Part shown: positions 46,275 through 61,200 of the stretch, piece after piece
Numbering within the stretch: position 1 is the first letter of the stretch
Layout of the letters: the number at the start of each line of letters is the position of its first letter
Assembly: GCA_964017045.1 (NCBI GenBank)
Contig: OZ024797.1
Span: 18,631,307-18,695,306, forward strand
Length of the DNA: 64,000 nt
Source of the DNA: Omphiscola glabra
Lineage: Eukaryota > Mollusca > Gastropoda > Lymnaeidae
Reading direction: 5' to 3'
Program-made: the position numbers and the translations under genes
The notes under the pieces: model-generated
Told to the model about the DNA's origin: nothing
The model's input: the letters and a program-made list of their open reading frames with translations, nothing else
Database searches by the model: none

Positions 46275-49200
46275 GTAACTATTATTTCATATGTTGAGGT
46301 TGATTATTAAGTGATTACAAAAAGACACATCAAATTTTAGTAACATTTTTAAATAAGGATCATATTTTAATTGGAAGAATAAAAATTTAAAAAATACCAA
46401 AAACAATTTTATAGCCTTTAGGCAATTATTCATACGATCAGGGTCTAAACCCATGAATTAAACAAAACCCACATTTAATCTAAAGAAAGCGGAAGTAAAA
46501 AATATATGTTTCCCAAAAACTCCAATAAATCTACAAATAAATTTATTTTATTTTCAAATACTTTTTGTGCAGAAAGCATAACCTGTTTTAATGTTAATGG
46601 TTTATAAATTCTTTTTATATACAAGTCCTTTAATTAATGGTTCTTTCATGGGATTCTTACCCATACAAAATCATATTGTTGAAGGCATATACACCTTATA
46701 TTAACCAATTTCTTACACATCTATTAGAGATGTTTGAACCATTTAACATTAAATTATATGTGCTAGTAACAAATCACATCATCAAGCTGCTTACTCTGTT
46801 GTGTTTCTGGCGATAAAATATTTAGAACTTATTGACTTATGTTTCGGTTACATTTTTTTGTTATCATTACCCTTATTTAGTTATCAGGTTGTCTTAATCT
46901 GTTTGCATACAATTTCAAAACATGAACTATTGCTTTTTTGTAGGTAAGATTTTTAATATATCCTGTTCTGATATGACAACCTAAGGGCATGTTATACTCA
47001 TTGACTACAAAGTGTGGTACAATTATGTTTACATGGTGTTAACAAGTAGATGTTAACACATGAATCATGATGATACAAGACTGACTTCCATTAATCAGAC
47101 CTGTTAATATTTGACATAATTGTATATCATAGTTTTGAATCTCCAACTCAGCCCTAATCATCAACATAAACAGGAGTTTTCTTTATTCACACATCTCTAC
47201 AACAGAAGAAGATGTTATTTCAAGCTAACATAAGCTTACCTGAGGGCAACTTAATATATGAGTTTGACAGATGTACAGAAATGGAAATAAGAAAATTCAA
47301 AATATTTGAAAATGTGAATGCTAATTTAATTCAAGCATTTGGTAAGAAGTGATCAAACCAAAACAAACTTCTTGTGGGGCACATGTCTTAAATGTATAAC
47401 AGTTATTTATTTATTTTAGTGGGAAGAAAATGGTTAGTGAAAGTATTAAGAAGAAAAGTAGCTTCTTGCTGGTGGGCATATACATTTAACAAGGTGTAAC
47501 TTCTCCACCTCACACCCCCACAAAGACAGAAATTATATTGGGGGGGGGGAGGGGGGCTAAAATAAATTTTAATACATTTTAGGCAAAATGAGTGCCTAAC
47601 ACTCATACTGAACCCTAGTATTAGATCAAATCTGTGATGTAATGAATGGAAATAATAACAGGAAAAATGACTGACAAAGCTGAAATTTGTCTTGAATTTA
47701 TTTTGTGATTTCAAACTACACCATTTTTTGATGCTGCCTCTTATTAAAGGGCTTAGTTATGTCATGGTTACTTCATTCTTTCTATCATTTCCTTTCCTGT
47801 GGTGGCTGGAAACACAACTTCCAAATCCATCCTAGCCACTGTGATTTCTCTTCCTTCATTGGATTTTTATAACTAAAGACAATTAAGGCCAGTTAGATGA
47901 AGACCATTTAAAGTTTTAAAATGCATATAATAAAATTACAAAGGAAGTGCAGCTTATGGACCCCTGGCACCTTATTACTCCAAGTGGTCCATGGACCACA
48001 AGTTAAGAACCCCTTTTCTAAACTAGTTCTGTGTGCCTCAGGACAGATCTTTGGTGCAATTCCAATTTTGGGAAGAGGCAAGTAAAATAAAATGATAGTA
48101 TCTGCTAAAACTATAAAATAGGAAAAATTCAGTTTTTAAATTTTTTAAACTTGACATTTGTAGGTTTTACACCATAGATTTGATCTTTGAGCACATGACA
48201 AGGTGATCTATTTGGTTACATTATTCCTAAATATGATACATTCCTAAGGATGCAAGTTCCATGTCCCATAATATGTGTGATACATTTTTATATAAATTTT
48301 GCATATTTCATTTTTAAAAAAAACATTTCTTTTGTAATATTTCTTTAGGGACATGCTTTCTTTAACAAAAACCAATTAGTGTAATTTGTTTCCACAGCAA
48401 CAAAGATTTGTTCTGGACAAGTTTCTGACTCATTTTATCAACATAAGTCTCGAAGAGCGGGTGGATATTTGTATTGGGTGAGAATTACCATTATTACTTG
48501 TTATTTTAGATATTTGGAGAGTTTAATTTTATAGAAGAGTTTGAATTAAAATAAATATTCTTGTTAAATGGGATTAGAAATGCTAAAATCATGACCAAGG
48601 AATAAAATAAGCTTAAAATTAAATTATTTAATAGTCATAAGACTTGTTTCACATTGAAACAAGCATTTAAAACTTCTGTCCTATTTACATGGCAATATAT
48701 TTAATATGCATGTACTGTACATGGCTAGTTCATAGCAAAGAAACTAGGTCAGTTAGAAAGAAGCAAATATTTTATTGTGTCACATAGATACACAACAATA
48801 AACACATGGAAGTTGCCCAGTACCGACATTACCTGTTTAAATAAAAAAAAACTCTCCTAACTTTAAATTATGGGAAGGCTGTTTCATATTATTGTATTAT
48901 TTAAAAATAAATATTATTTAACTGTTATGCACTGTCTGTTTTAAACTGTTTAAGGGCAAATTTAGATTAGTAGGAAGTAAAAAGATGAAACTGGATTTTT
49001 GTCATGTGCATTTATAAATCAATATTGGTTTTAGTTTGAATGAGGGAAGACATGTTTTATGGGGAAAACCCTTGGCTAGTTGTTTATTAGTTGTCTGGTG
49101 TTCACTCACATGAATAATTCATGTGTGATATCACAGATCATTTAGTTTATGGGCTTCACTTTTCAGTGTTCCTTTTCCTATGCCAGGTTTATCAAAAAAG

Positions 49201-52200
49201 ATTAATGGTTAAAATATAGGAACAAATAAATATAGTTTTGTCAACAAAACTTTTATGACCGCTTGGCAACAGAATTTGTGCAAATCTGACTTAGTTTTTC
49301 CTTTAAATACTACATATTGCATCAAAGAAGTAAGTACATGTATGATATATCAATGTTTGCTATCGTTTTGTTGCTTCTACAAAATGGATATCATTGACTT
49401 ATATATGTGTGTTTTCTTTATGATCAGTCATTTTCACTTTAAACTAGTCATAATTTTATGACCATAACTCCAACACTCAAAAAATTTCATAATTCATTTT
49501 TTGCTGCATTGGGTTACACTCTGTCTGTTTTTTCTTTCTTTTTGTCAGTATCTAAATTAAATATAAATGAGATAAGAGCTCCTAAACATCATTGCATTCC
49601 TGTTGACATGAATTTATCTAATCTACCACATCAGACCTTTTCAGATATTGCGAAAACAAATCTAAATATGCAAGAGATATTCTGAGTTATTTCCCTTCAT
49701 TTTCAATAGAAATTTGTTTCCTCTATATTTAACTTCATAATCTTTTCACCATAATATATTCTAATATATTTTTAAAAGCCAATCTTTCCCACTCACTTAA
49801 CCCTTCCTGTTCCAAATTCTTCACACTGTTCTCACATGCTGCACTTAAATCTGTACTCCCTGTGCACTGGAAGTAGAGCACTAATTCTTCTTGGATGAAA
49901 CTTTCACAAAAAAAAGTGGTATATCAATTTACTGGCATTATTTTTAAATTTTTGTTTTCTAACTGCTTTCTTGAAAATTTAGTGTGGGAACTTGACATAT
50001 GAGGTAAATGGACCAATCAGGTGTACCAAAAATTACTGTTAAGTCTTAAAATAAACAGTTAAACAAAAAAAAAGTTCACATCTGAAAACATCGGAATTGT
50101 AATCAACTTTTAAAATTAAATTAGCTGAATTTCACAACTCCAATTTAGCACGCAATTCAGTTCTTGAGTTACCCATTCCACTTACACTTCAAGCAAAGAA
50201 ATTGTCTCTATTTTTCTCTTTGCAGTCTTCAATATTTTCTGGGTCAGCTGGAAAAATATATACTTACCACTGTGTTCAGTGTTTCTTTAACACAATTTGC
50301 TCTGGATGGGGAGGGGCACTTCAGTTTTTTGGTTGCCCAGAGGCGTAGCAAAGTGGGACAGCTGTCCCCGGGCGCCAGACTAGCAGGGGTGCCAATATAG
50401 GCTTTGATGAATTAAAAGAACAAAGATAATGGCTTTCAGAGTTGAGAAGTGGGGGTGGCATAAAGATGAATCTAGTCCCCTTGGGCCAAAAACACCAGCT
50501 ACGTCTCTGCCTGCAGTATGGAAAGGGGGGTGAATGGTGTGGTCCACACATGAGTCAATTTATCTTTACATTGAGGGGTGATATTATCGAACAACTGCAG
50601 AGTTGGTATCGTGAAAGGAAGTGCAGCAAAAATCTTATCCCGCTTAAGGTTGAACTAATACTACCTACGCCACTAGTCAGTATATCTATAGGCATGAAAA
50701 TTGGTGACCAGGGTTAGCTATATTGTCAGTTTTATTAGGGAAGTAGGGCAAAAAATCAAGGGCGCTGATGGCTCTGGAGATGAAGGGGGAGGGAGAGGTC
50801 TGGTGCCCCTGCACAACATTTTTTAAGGGGTGGGGGGGGGGTCTGGGGCTCCTGCCCCAAATCTTTTTGATAAGGGAGAAACTCTCATAAATGATGATGA
50901 GTCTTCCATTTTGTTTAAGTAAGGCAAAATCAAGAAGAACATTTTGGGGTATACCTGAATTCAATGTTTCTATTAGACTATTTGATTGGAGGAGGGACTT
51001 TTTCAAGTTTTTCGGGGAGGCATTATGGCACCCAGTGCCACACATATACTATGTTTACTCGGGTTGTGGCGTGCCAAGGGTATTACTTTGACACAAGTTT
51101 AGTTTCAACCCCATACATTGACATTGATTGGCGTGAGGTAGCAGATATTTTGGGTGCCGAAGACTCTAACAAAGTTGGGGGAAAATTGATGCATTCAAAA
51201 TGCAGGAATGCATTCGGGGACATTCTTGAATTTGGTGTTTGTTTTAGACAATTTGGGAGCGGGCACTTCAGACTTTTGGGTTGGAAGCGCCAAAATTACC
51301 CATAATAATGATCAGGGACATCTCTAACTCTGCCTCAACATGAACTAAATTCATTGCAGTTGATGCACTTGGGGAATGCTTTTTGCCTAGTTTATTCTTG
51401 CCCCTTAAATCTTTGTTGTATCCAGAAAATGTTGTTGATAAATTCAACGCATTTCATCACTGAACTGAATTTAGTTTTGCATCATTCTACTCTTAATCTG
51501 AGAGCAATGGGAGGGATGCTAGTTACAAATTTAGGTGTCACTTGACCTCAGAGCCATTGTGTGGGCCATGCAACTCCTGATTTTCCAACAGTTATGCTAT
51601 ATTGATATAATATATAAATTATGTATGAGATGCTTATGAGATTTATATGCGATGCATATTAAGTGTAGATGCTTTATCTAAATATTTGCTTGTTGTATGT
51701 ACAAATTAGCATTTCTCATTTTCTCTTTTGCCCTAGGGAGATGAGGAACATTGGCAATGAATTGAGTCAAGAGTTTATGAGAAATGTTGATGAGGTGACT
51801 AGGGATCTTTCAGAGGAGGATGCTACACACTCATTGGAAGACTACATGCTTAGAGGGAGGGGCTGGCGTCTGCTATATGCTGTAGATAGAGTTGGCTTAA
51901 AGGTATTACAAGGTTTCGTTAGAGATTATATGACATTTATCCATTTTAGGTAAGTACTTAGAAAATAGAAAGTATATCACCCATGATTAGTAGTTATGCC
52001 ATATGCAGCATTTGATATAGCTGTACACTTATTGTGTTAATAGCATTTTCAAATTTGCATTAATGCCTGGAGTATTTCAATTTACAAAGTGCATAGACTA
52101 GAAATATTGTCTTCTTGAATACTTCTTAATTTAATATCATGTATGTAAAATATTAAAAATAGATTAATGATTACTTAATCTTAGTCATCAAAATTCTTAA

Positions 52201-55200
52201 TTGAAAATGATTTTAAAAAAAGGTCAATTTGAAAAATATTACTTTTTAAGATTTTATTTTATTTTTTTAAAATTATTTAAAAAAAAGACTTTTCAATTTT
52301 TTTTGTTTCTGTTTCTTTTTCTTTATTTTTGTGTGTGCTGAGGGTTAATTAAATTTAAATAATATTAATCCAGAACATATGTAAAGTAAATTGCTCTTAA
52401 GTGGCCCTAGTGTAAGGGGGTAAGATTGACAGCCTAGTAGGGAGACAAAGAAAAGGATAAGTGAGAAACTCTCATGATTTAAAATGATGATGGGTCTTTC
52501 ATTTTGTTTAAGTAAGGCAAATATAAAAATGCATTTTCAGTTATGAACTCAAATGTTAGATTCAGTGTAGTTTTTAATCTAGTATCTTTTTCTATATGTT
52601 CATAGAAAATATCCCACTGCTAAAAAATATATACTTATCAAATGCATTTCAGGGTGTTACCCAAAGACATGATTTATGTGAAGTACTGCTCAACCTCCTG
52701 CCATTCTGCTCCCACATGAAGCCATCTTGCCCCCTAGATCAAGCAAATAGCCAGGCAAATGAGGATTCAACAGATTGTGCCAGAAACCAACTGTTTTGCC
52801 AATCATTGGATGGTAATCAAACACAATGAAAAGAATGATTTAGTCATGACTTTGCTTATGGTTAATTAGCTAAACTGCTTTCTGAACTGGATATATATTC
52901 CATGTTGGGATATATTGCCCCTAAATGTTTTGTTAAACTGGTGTTGGTTAATTTTTGTTATATGTTGTATTGCTTTGAGTGCTGCAGAGATTTAGCTATG
53001 GGGGATTGAAAAAAAAAAGATCTTTATTATAAATGTGGCTTGGGTATGATTTTCAATCATATAGTTTTCAATAAAAAAAATTAAGCCATCCTGCCCACTA
53101 GATAATGCAATAATCATTTCCTACAAACATGTAAGTGATATTCTGTTACCTTAAGATAAATATTAAAATATTTACATTAATGAGGCCAATTTATTTTTGT
53201 GCATTCTATAGGTGCAGTTATCATAAATAAGGATGCATATTTTCTGACCCACCAAATAATGGATATGAAATTAACAATGCTGTTCTTTCTTTCCCCAGAA
53301 ACTTATAACATTAAACAGCCACTAAGCTCCTGCTTTCAGCTCATGAACAAATCTTCCAAACTAAAACAGCTTGGTTGCCCAAGTGTACAGACTATGAAGT
53401 TGAGGAGGGTAGAGAGCACTGTCTCTCAGATGAATGGACTCAAGCATAATATGAAATGTCATGGTAAAAATAATGAAGCTAAGACAAAGAAAAGGATGAC
53501 CAGATCCACACCTTCAAAAAGGTGAGTTACCAATTTAATGCCTTCATTTACCATGATGGACAAATTATTCTGAAATTTTTATTTTCACACCCAAAGCAAG
53601 TTAAATTCTACAGTGAAATTTTGTATCCCATCTTTTACTGTATAGAAATAGCTGTCATGGCCAACTTATGTTAAATTTTGTTGGTTATCGTTTTCACTCA
53701 GTCGCAATTAAAAATTGTTTTTTTTACTGTAAACCAAAATAAATTGTTTGAATATTCATTTGGCAGGCCATTACCCACATCAAAATCTGATACAGAAAAC
53801 GAAGACGTAACAGACCTCAGTGAGACATCACGGCATGAGGAGCGCAGGTTGAAACAACCTAGATATAAACGTGGCATGAGGGGTCACCTGTGGTCACCCT
53901 ATGTCAAAGACGAAGACTCTGAAACAGACGATGAGTACATTGGCTCATTGGGTCAAGTGGAAGATTCTCACATATCAGTGACAGCATTTCATCTGATCAG
54001 AATAATCCTAAGACTTTTACTTTCTCTTGGAGAGTTGGACTTGAGCCAAAATGTCAGAGGGAGGGCCCTCTCTGCAACAATTTTACCTCATTTCTTGCAT
54101 TTAATATCTCGCTTCCGGCACCAAGTTCCCACATTGGACGCAATGTATGGTATCTCTAAGGCTGAGGAATGGTTAGCTTCTCAAAAGGAGGAGCACATGA
54201 AAGGATCTTTGTCTGAGAGCCAAAAAGATCCAAGCCATGATTATGATGACTTTGACAGTACAGATAAACCCAGTGCCAGCCTTAGTCCTGAGGCCAAAGA
54301 GCTGAAAAGTGATAGAAAGACCTCACTGTCAGATGAGGAAGTGGAGATTTTTCCTTGGCATGGAGCACAGAAAGTTGTCCTCCTCAAACAAGCTGTGAGA
54401 GCAGTGCTGACATTGTCTGGTATAGTAGCCACTCAACAAAATGGAGTCAAGATACTTATCAACCTCAAGACTTATGATACATTGCTGGATTGGTAAGTAG
54501 AAAATAAAATTTCTTTAAAAAATAATGTTTCACTCACTTTGATTTCTTGATTCTTTGGACTTTTCATAGTTTTTTTTTACAAATATATGGGGACACATTT
54601 TTGGGGATCTTTCCCAGCTATAATTGATTGATGGATTGATTGAATATTTATATAGCGCTTGTATCCATGCTACTTTAGTATGCTCACAGCGCTCTGATGT
54701 TCTTAAATCTATTTAAAGAAAAAAGTCTTTAAATGTTTCTCAAATGATTTTTTATCATTTTCAATTTCCCTTAAAGATTGAAGCAAACTTTTCTATAATT
54801 TTGGCGCTATCACTTCAAAAGAGCGCACTCCATATGACTTTTTTCTGTGTCCATCAACACTGGGAACTCTCTGTAAGGACTGTGTTGAAGACTACATGTT
54901 CTTTAAGGATACATGTTTATAAATCAGTCCTTTAAGATATTCTAGTGCAGAGCCTTCTATACAGCTGTATGCCAGGGACAGAATTTTGTGGTCAATGCGC
55001 TCACTCACAGGAAGCCAATGGAGAACTCTAAGAACTGGGATGATGTGGTCAGATTTCTTTATCCGCTATACAATGCGTGCTGTAGTATTTTGTACCTTCT
55101 GGAGTCTCTGAATTTGGTTATGCGGTAAACCCCAAAAACAACTGTTACAGTAATCTAATCTTGACTGGATTAGTTACTGCTACGGCATTGGCTGTTCTCT

Positions 55201-58200
55201 TATTGAGTTGAGGACGCAGCTGACCCAGGGTGCGCAGATGACAGAAGCATGCCTTGACCACAGAACTGATATGGGGAATATTCTAAGTTTACTGTCAATA
55301 TAAAAGCCAAGGTCTCTGACCGTGGAGGACAACAGGATCTCAGAAGCACCAACTTTTATTGATGCGATGGCAACCTTCCGAAGATTGGCGTCCGAACCAC
55401 AAATAATTGCCTCAGTTTTATCGTCATTTAATTTTAGTCTGTTGGATGACATCCATTCTTTCACAACAAGACAGCAGACCTCGACAGCCTGAACAGCATC
55501 AGCACACTCCAAAGGATCAGGGCGGAAACACTTGTAAAGTTCTGTGTCATTCGCAAACAATTTGCGGGAGATACCATGACTTTCATTAATTTTGCCGAGC
55601 TGGCTAGTGTACATGGAGAACAGAATAGGTCCTAAAACTGAGCCCTGTGGCATGCCGCAGGTAACGTTAGTGTCCATGGAAGATGCTTGCTTCACTACAA
55701 TACGCTGAGTCCTGTCAGTCAGATGAGAAGTAAACCAGCAAAGTGCAGTTCCAGAGATGCCTACCTCATTCAGAAGTCTTGACAGAAGAAGCTCATGGTC
55801 AATCACATCAAAAGCAGCCCTGAGATCCAACAGGACCAATATTGTCAGATGGGTTTATAGCAGGTGGAATGGTCTTATAGACTATTTTTTGGTAGTATGA
55901 AATGGTGAATAAAAAAATAATAGTTTAAAAAAATTTTTGGGGCACTATTCTACAAGGCTAAGAAATTAAAAGGAGGAAAGTTGTAAAAGATTCCTGATCA
56001 CATTAGCTAATTATGTCATTTTAAGATGGAGTTTAGGTTCAAGAAGCAGAACATTACATTTTTATATTTCATAATTAAAAATAATATATTTCTCTTTCTT
56101 CTTCCAGTAAAATTTTAGACTGGTTGATCCCCAGCAGCCCCAACTTTAGTCGGAGCACTATAACTTCTATGAGTGGTCAGTTGGTGACATCAAAGATGAG
56201 CTTTGAGGCTGGCGTGGCCACGGACATAGTCTGTGGCCTTATGCAGCTGACACAAGCCATCTACACCAATTTACCTTTCAACCCTTCTAGTATCAATGAT
56301 GCCAACTACTTGACTTCCAAGCTCTCCAACTCTGACATTTCTAGTAGGATAAAGCAACTCATGGACTTTATTGAACTTCAGACCCATGAGATGGATAAAA
56401 CACCACCCGCCAGTGACGTCTTTGAAACAGAGTTTTTATCCTCGGGTGACAGCTCCAAACCCTCAGGACTGGGGGGTGTCATTACACCAGAAATATCTGT
56501 GACCCCCTGTGAGAACCCCTTTGAAAGTGAACCTGTGCTGCAGAAAGTTTCTTATTGTGGCCCAGATGGATCTCCTGTGGACAGTCCAGACTTTGAACAT
56601 AAATCACGACAAGGGAATGCAGTTCCAAGTAGTTTCCTCAATGGAAGTTCTGAGAATTTAAGCAAAGCAGATTCAAAGGAAAGATCCTCCGGACAGGAAA
56701 AAACTAGTGCCACTGACAGACTCAGCAGCACGCAGATATCAGATGTCAGCAGTGCTCACATATTTGACACTTCAGCTGATCCGGTACGCTGCATAGGAGC
56801 TCTCATAACTACACTCAAGGGGATCAAAGTAAACTACATACACTCTGTGAAATGCCTGAAGAGCCGTCACAGAAAGTGTGAGTATGGCTCATACTATGAC
56901 CACCATCATGATATATTAGGTGTCCCATACTACACTTCTGTTCAGACAAGTCATTATGATAACACTGATGCAGATTTTGAAAACAGTGTAAATATCAGTC
57001 ACACCCTGCACAGTTCAAACAAAAAACAGACAGAAGCAACTCATTGGTGTGTTGTTGCTGAAATGTCTAACATTTTACTGGAATATCTGTCTGAAGCTAA
57101 ATGCAAATCCAGCCATGTTCAGGTCCTGTCCATGCTCCGTTCTGTAGGTGTCTGTTGTTGTCTTCAGCCAGAGAAAATCATATCAGCAATAGTTCCTCAG
57201 CTACCACACTTTTCACCGGCTGTAAGGAGCTATGCTCTGGATACCTTGACATCTGTACTGCTGGACCAGTTTCTGGGTGCACATGAGCATCAAGAAGGAA
57301 CTAAAACGTCAGGCTTTACCAACACAACTTTAAAAGGTGGCATTAATGAGGATCGCTCTGTGTACTCACAGGACTTGTGCAGATGTGTCCACTGTTATCT
57401 TGAGGGCTCTAGTCCATTATTAGCGGGGCTCCCAACAACACTGGACTCCGGGTTTTCTAGTTCCAATTTAGAAGAAATGAGAAGGCAGCGTCTTCTTGAG
57501 CGTTGGAAGTCTCTACGAACTTTGAGAAAACTGATCATTGCAGAGGATGAAAGTTTGGCAATGACTTGTGCTAAACATTTGATGACTCTTGCAATCAGGG
57601 GAAACATCGAGATCAAAGAGGAGCTGTTTTTTGGTATTTACCTTCATGTGCTTCATATGAGAGTTCGTATGCCTGGACTTAATCCAGATAAAACTAATTA
57701 TACAACCCAAGGGCCCTCAGACCAGACTGATCGAAGTGCACTAGAAGCTTATGGCGAATATCCTAATGTTATAAATAGTGATAATCCGTCAGTGCCATTG
57801 TCCATCTCTGATACAAGATCCATGCTAGGGTCTGTGTCTATGATCAATTCCCAGGAGTCTCTCATAGATTCCCTCATGGTCAGTGGCTCATTGACACCTG
57901 CAGAAATCTCGTCTGCTGAAGATACATCCTTTGATGGGGCTGTACCAGGTGCCATCATGCTACTCTGTGTCTCAGCCTTGCCCTACGTCCTGCAAGTGGA
58001 TAAAGTCATGTCCATATTTCTTGCCAGAGGAGGTCTCACTAAACTGACCAACCTTTTGGAATATGAACAGCTTCGGGCCCCTGTGATGAGTGTGTTTGAA
58101 GCCCTTGTGATGATTGATGAGCGCAGACTCAGGGGTAACACATCAGACCACAAAACTGTTTATGAGGGTGGAAGTGTCATCCAGACTTTCATTGATACTC

Positions 58201-61200
58201 TAGCCAAAAGGACTTGCACCGTCACCACAACACTTCAGCTGATGAGTCTCCAAAATGCTAAAGACAGAAAAGCCAGAGACTCACCCCCACTACTTGATGA
58301 GAATAATGACTTTCTCAAATTTTATAATGACAATCTGCTGGCATCTCCCAAGTCCCACAAAAGCCATGAGTCAGATTTAAATGACAGTATGTATTTCACA
58401 CCAGTCAATGAAGATTTAGAAAGAGAGGAGCAAATTAGCTCTCGCAATACAACTAATGAGACTTTACCTGTCCTACTGGACATGTGGAAGACTTGTGCCA
58501 AACTTTGCATGAACAGTCGTATGTTTAGGGCCTGCTATAGAGAATCCCCATGCAAGCATGTAGTACAGGTACTGATAGTTTCTTTAGAGTTTAAAATTGC
58601 ATTAATTATTGCTTCAAGTTGATAGTTGAGATATATAATAAGGTTAGATCTTTAAGTAATTACAACCCATAACTAAAATTTTTTATATAATTCACTAATA
58701 ACAACTATTTAAATTTTAGTAAATTGACATTTGTGGAGGATTGTATTTAGTTATTTCAAAAATGTGGTTTATAATTGAGTGATTCCTAGAACACTTATTT
58801 CCAGTGCTATTCACTTTACATGTCAAATTTGTTACCCACATATTCTATATGACCCACAAAACATTCCTGCTGTCCTAGCAGGCTATCTAAAAGTTTCTTC
58901 TTATTTGCATCATAGATTTGACAGGGTATTAAAAAATAGCTATAATAATTAGCTCATTTGATTTTACAAAACATATCCGTGTGAAAGCTGTCAACAATGT
59001 TACTCTGTTATTTTTAAATAAGTTTGATATTCTCTTCTGTGACATGTCATGTTCCATGTCACCACTGGGCAGACAAGTTGATTCATCTATTTCATGTTTT
59101 CAAAGAATATTCTTCTTGACACAAAAAATTAGGGAGCACAAGTCCTGGTCACTGGAATGAGATTGACAAGTCTATCCTAAACTTTAACTATACTCTAATT
59201 TCAGGAAACTCTGATACTTGCATTAAGTTTACTTGGAGAGCTCAGTGACAATGGACGATGTCCTCTGGGGCACAGTGAGACTTATAATGTACAACCAATC
59301 AATCCTTGTCTTAAAGAAAATAGCTGCACACATGCCTTGAATGAGGATAAGAGGTTCAGCAGGCAGGACACGTTTTTGGCAAACCAAGGTGAAAATGTAT
59401 CTGGTGATGTGGAGCCTAACCCCAGAGTTTTGTTCAGTCACCAAGCCAAGCTGGAGTTCATTGAGGCTGTTATGATGGTCTGTTTCTCATGCCACACCAT
59501 TGCGCCTTCACAAAAAGTAAGTGTGCTGGATGATATTAGTCAAAGATTTATACACCAACAACTTCGTGACATAGAGGCTCTTCTGGGAAACAGTTTTATC
59601 AATATCCATAGGTTGCGTTAAATGATTACTTTAAAAGTTTTTGGTGGAGACTTAATGAAGATAATTCTTCAAATTGTTCTCTGTGTTATTTTGTATATTT
59701 GCACATTTTTGGCTTATACGAAGAAGCCAAGTATTTTTGAAAAGTTAAAAACTAAAAGAAGTTATTTTACTTTTGTTTCAATCCAACAAGTACAGTGGTT
59801 CTCAACCTTTCTAATGCAGCGACTCCCTTTATACAGTTTCTCATGTTGTGGCGACCCCCCTAACACAAAATTATTTTCTTTGTTACTTCATAACTGTAGA
59901 GTGCATGTGTTTTCCAATGGTCTTAGGTGACCCCTGGGAAAGGGTGGTTCAAACCCCCAAAGGGGTCGCGACCCCTAGGTTGAGAACTGCTGAACTAGTA
60001 TAATATCTCAACTTGTGTTGTGGCTCTTTTTTTATGGGTGTGGGGATAATTTAACATTTTTTACATATATTTTATCTGTACTAACTAACACACATATTCT
60101 GGTGAGGGCCTGAGATTACTCTCTTAAGGCCCCGGCTAGTAAATTGGCAATCAACTCCATCTGCTGAGCTGTGCCATACAACATTTTCCTCACATAGGGT
60201 TCCCCCTCCGCCCTGGCCTCCCCCGGAAGCTCCAGTGAGGGACATTCGGTCAACAGATGCGCCAGCGTTTCCGGGACCAGGTTGCAATGCCGGCAGGTGG
60301 GATCCCGATTGTTGTCTAGACGCCAGAAATACGTGCCTATGGGGCAATGCTCGGTGCGCATTTGCGTCACTAAACTCTGCTGCTTTCGGCCTAACCCCCA
60401 CCATGGGTCTTGTTTGCTAGGAGTTTGCATGTTGGAATAGACGCCTCTTGCGGTCGTATTGTCCGCCCACTGCCTGTACCACTTTTTCCTAAAATGGTCC
60501 GCCAGCCAGTTCTTTATTCCCAATCCAGTCATTGGTGTTTCTGGCTGAGGCTGGGTGGCCCCGGTCTTCGCAAGAGTGTCCGCTTTCTCGTTGCCACTGA
60601 TGTTGACGTGGCCAGGGATCCATTGCATTGTCACCGTGCCTCCTAGTTCGCCGAGTTTGCATACGTCATCTAAGATGACGTCAACCATGTGAGTGCTACC
60701 CTGTCTCTTTCCCAAGACCTCGAGAGCAGATCTTGAGTCCGAGAACACGATCACGTCGAGCCCCGCAAGCTCGTTCTCTCTCAGTGTGTGATACACACTC
60801 TCCAGTGCCCTGTGTATAGCCTCAAGCTCCGCATCAAAGTTTGATGCTGTAGTCCCACAGGGTCCGGAGAGTTCTTGACTTTCTGGCCCCCCCGCTGGGT
60901 ATAGTATGAGCGCACCATACCCAGCAGCGCTTTCTCTCAGATTGGCCGATCCGTCTGTGAACACTTTTACAGGTACTTCGGAGTACAAATCCATGGTCTC
61001 AAGGGCGGCCGCTCTCTGAACATGCTCAGGGCTCCTTTTTGTCACTGCCGTGTCGGTCAAGGCCAAGTGTATGGAAGGACGTGAGGGTTCCGCGTACGGC
61101 GGATTAACTGGGATTCGGGTCAGCCTTTCTCTATTCTGGGGCAGATCGACGGTCCTCTCAAGCTCCACGACCTGGTGCATGAATGAGGATCTTTTTAGTC

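Noticed and set aside
47403..47714. 103-codon minus-strand frame in LYST intron 1
   Set aside because: AT-rich chance frame with a poly-Pro stretch from a G-run; no homology signal.
59400..59430. GDVEPNP in LYST exon 8 as a 2A-type ribosome-skipping motif
   Set aside because: The essential NPGP ending is missing (NPR here), and the surrounding residues fit a normal exon.
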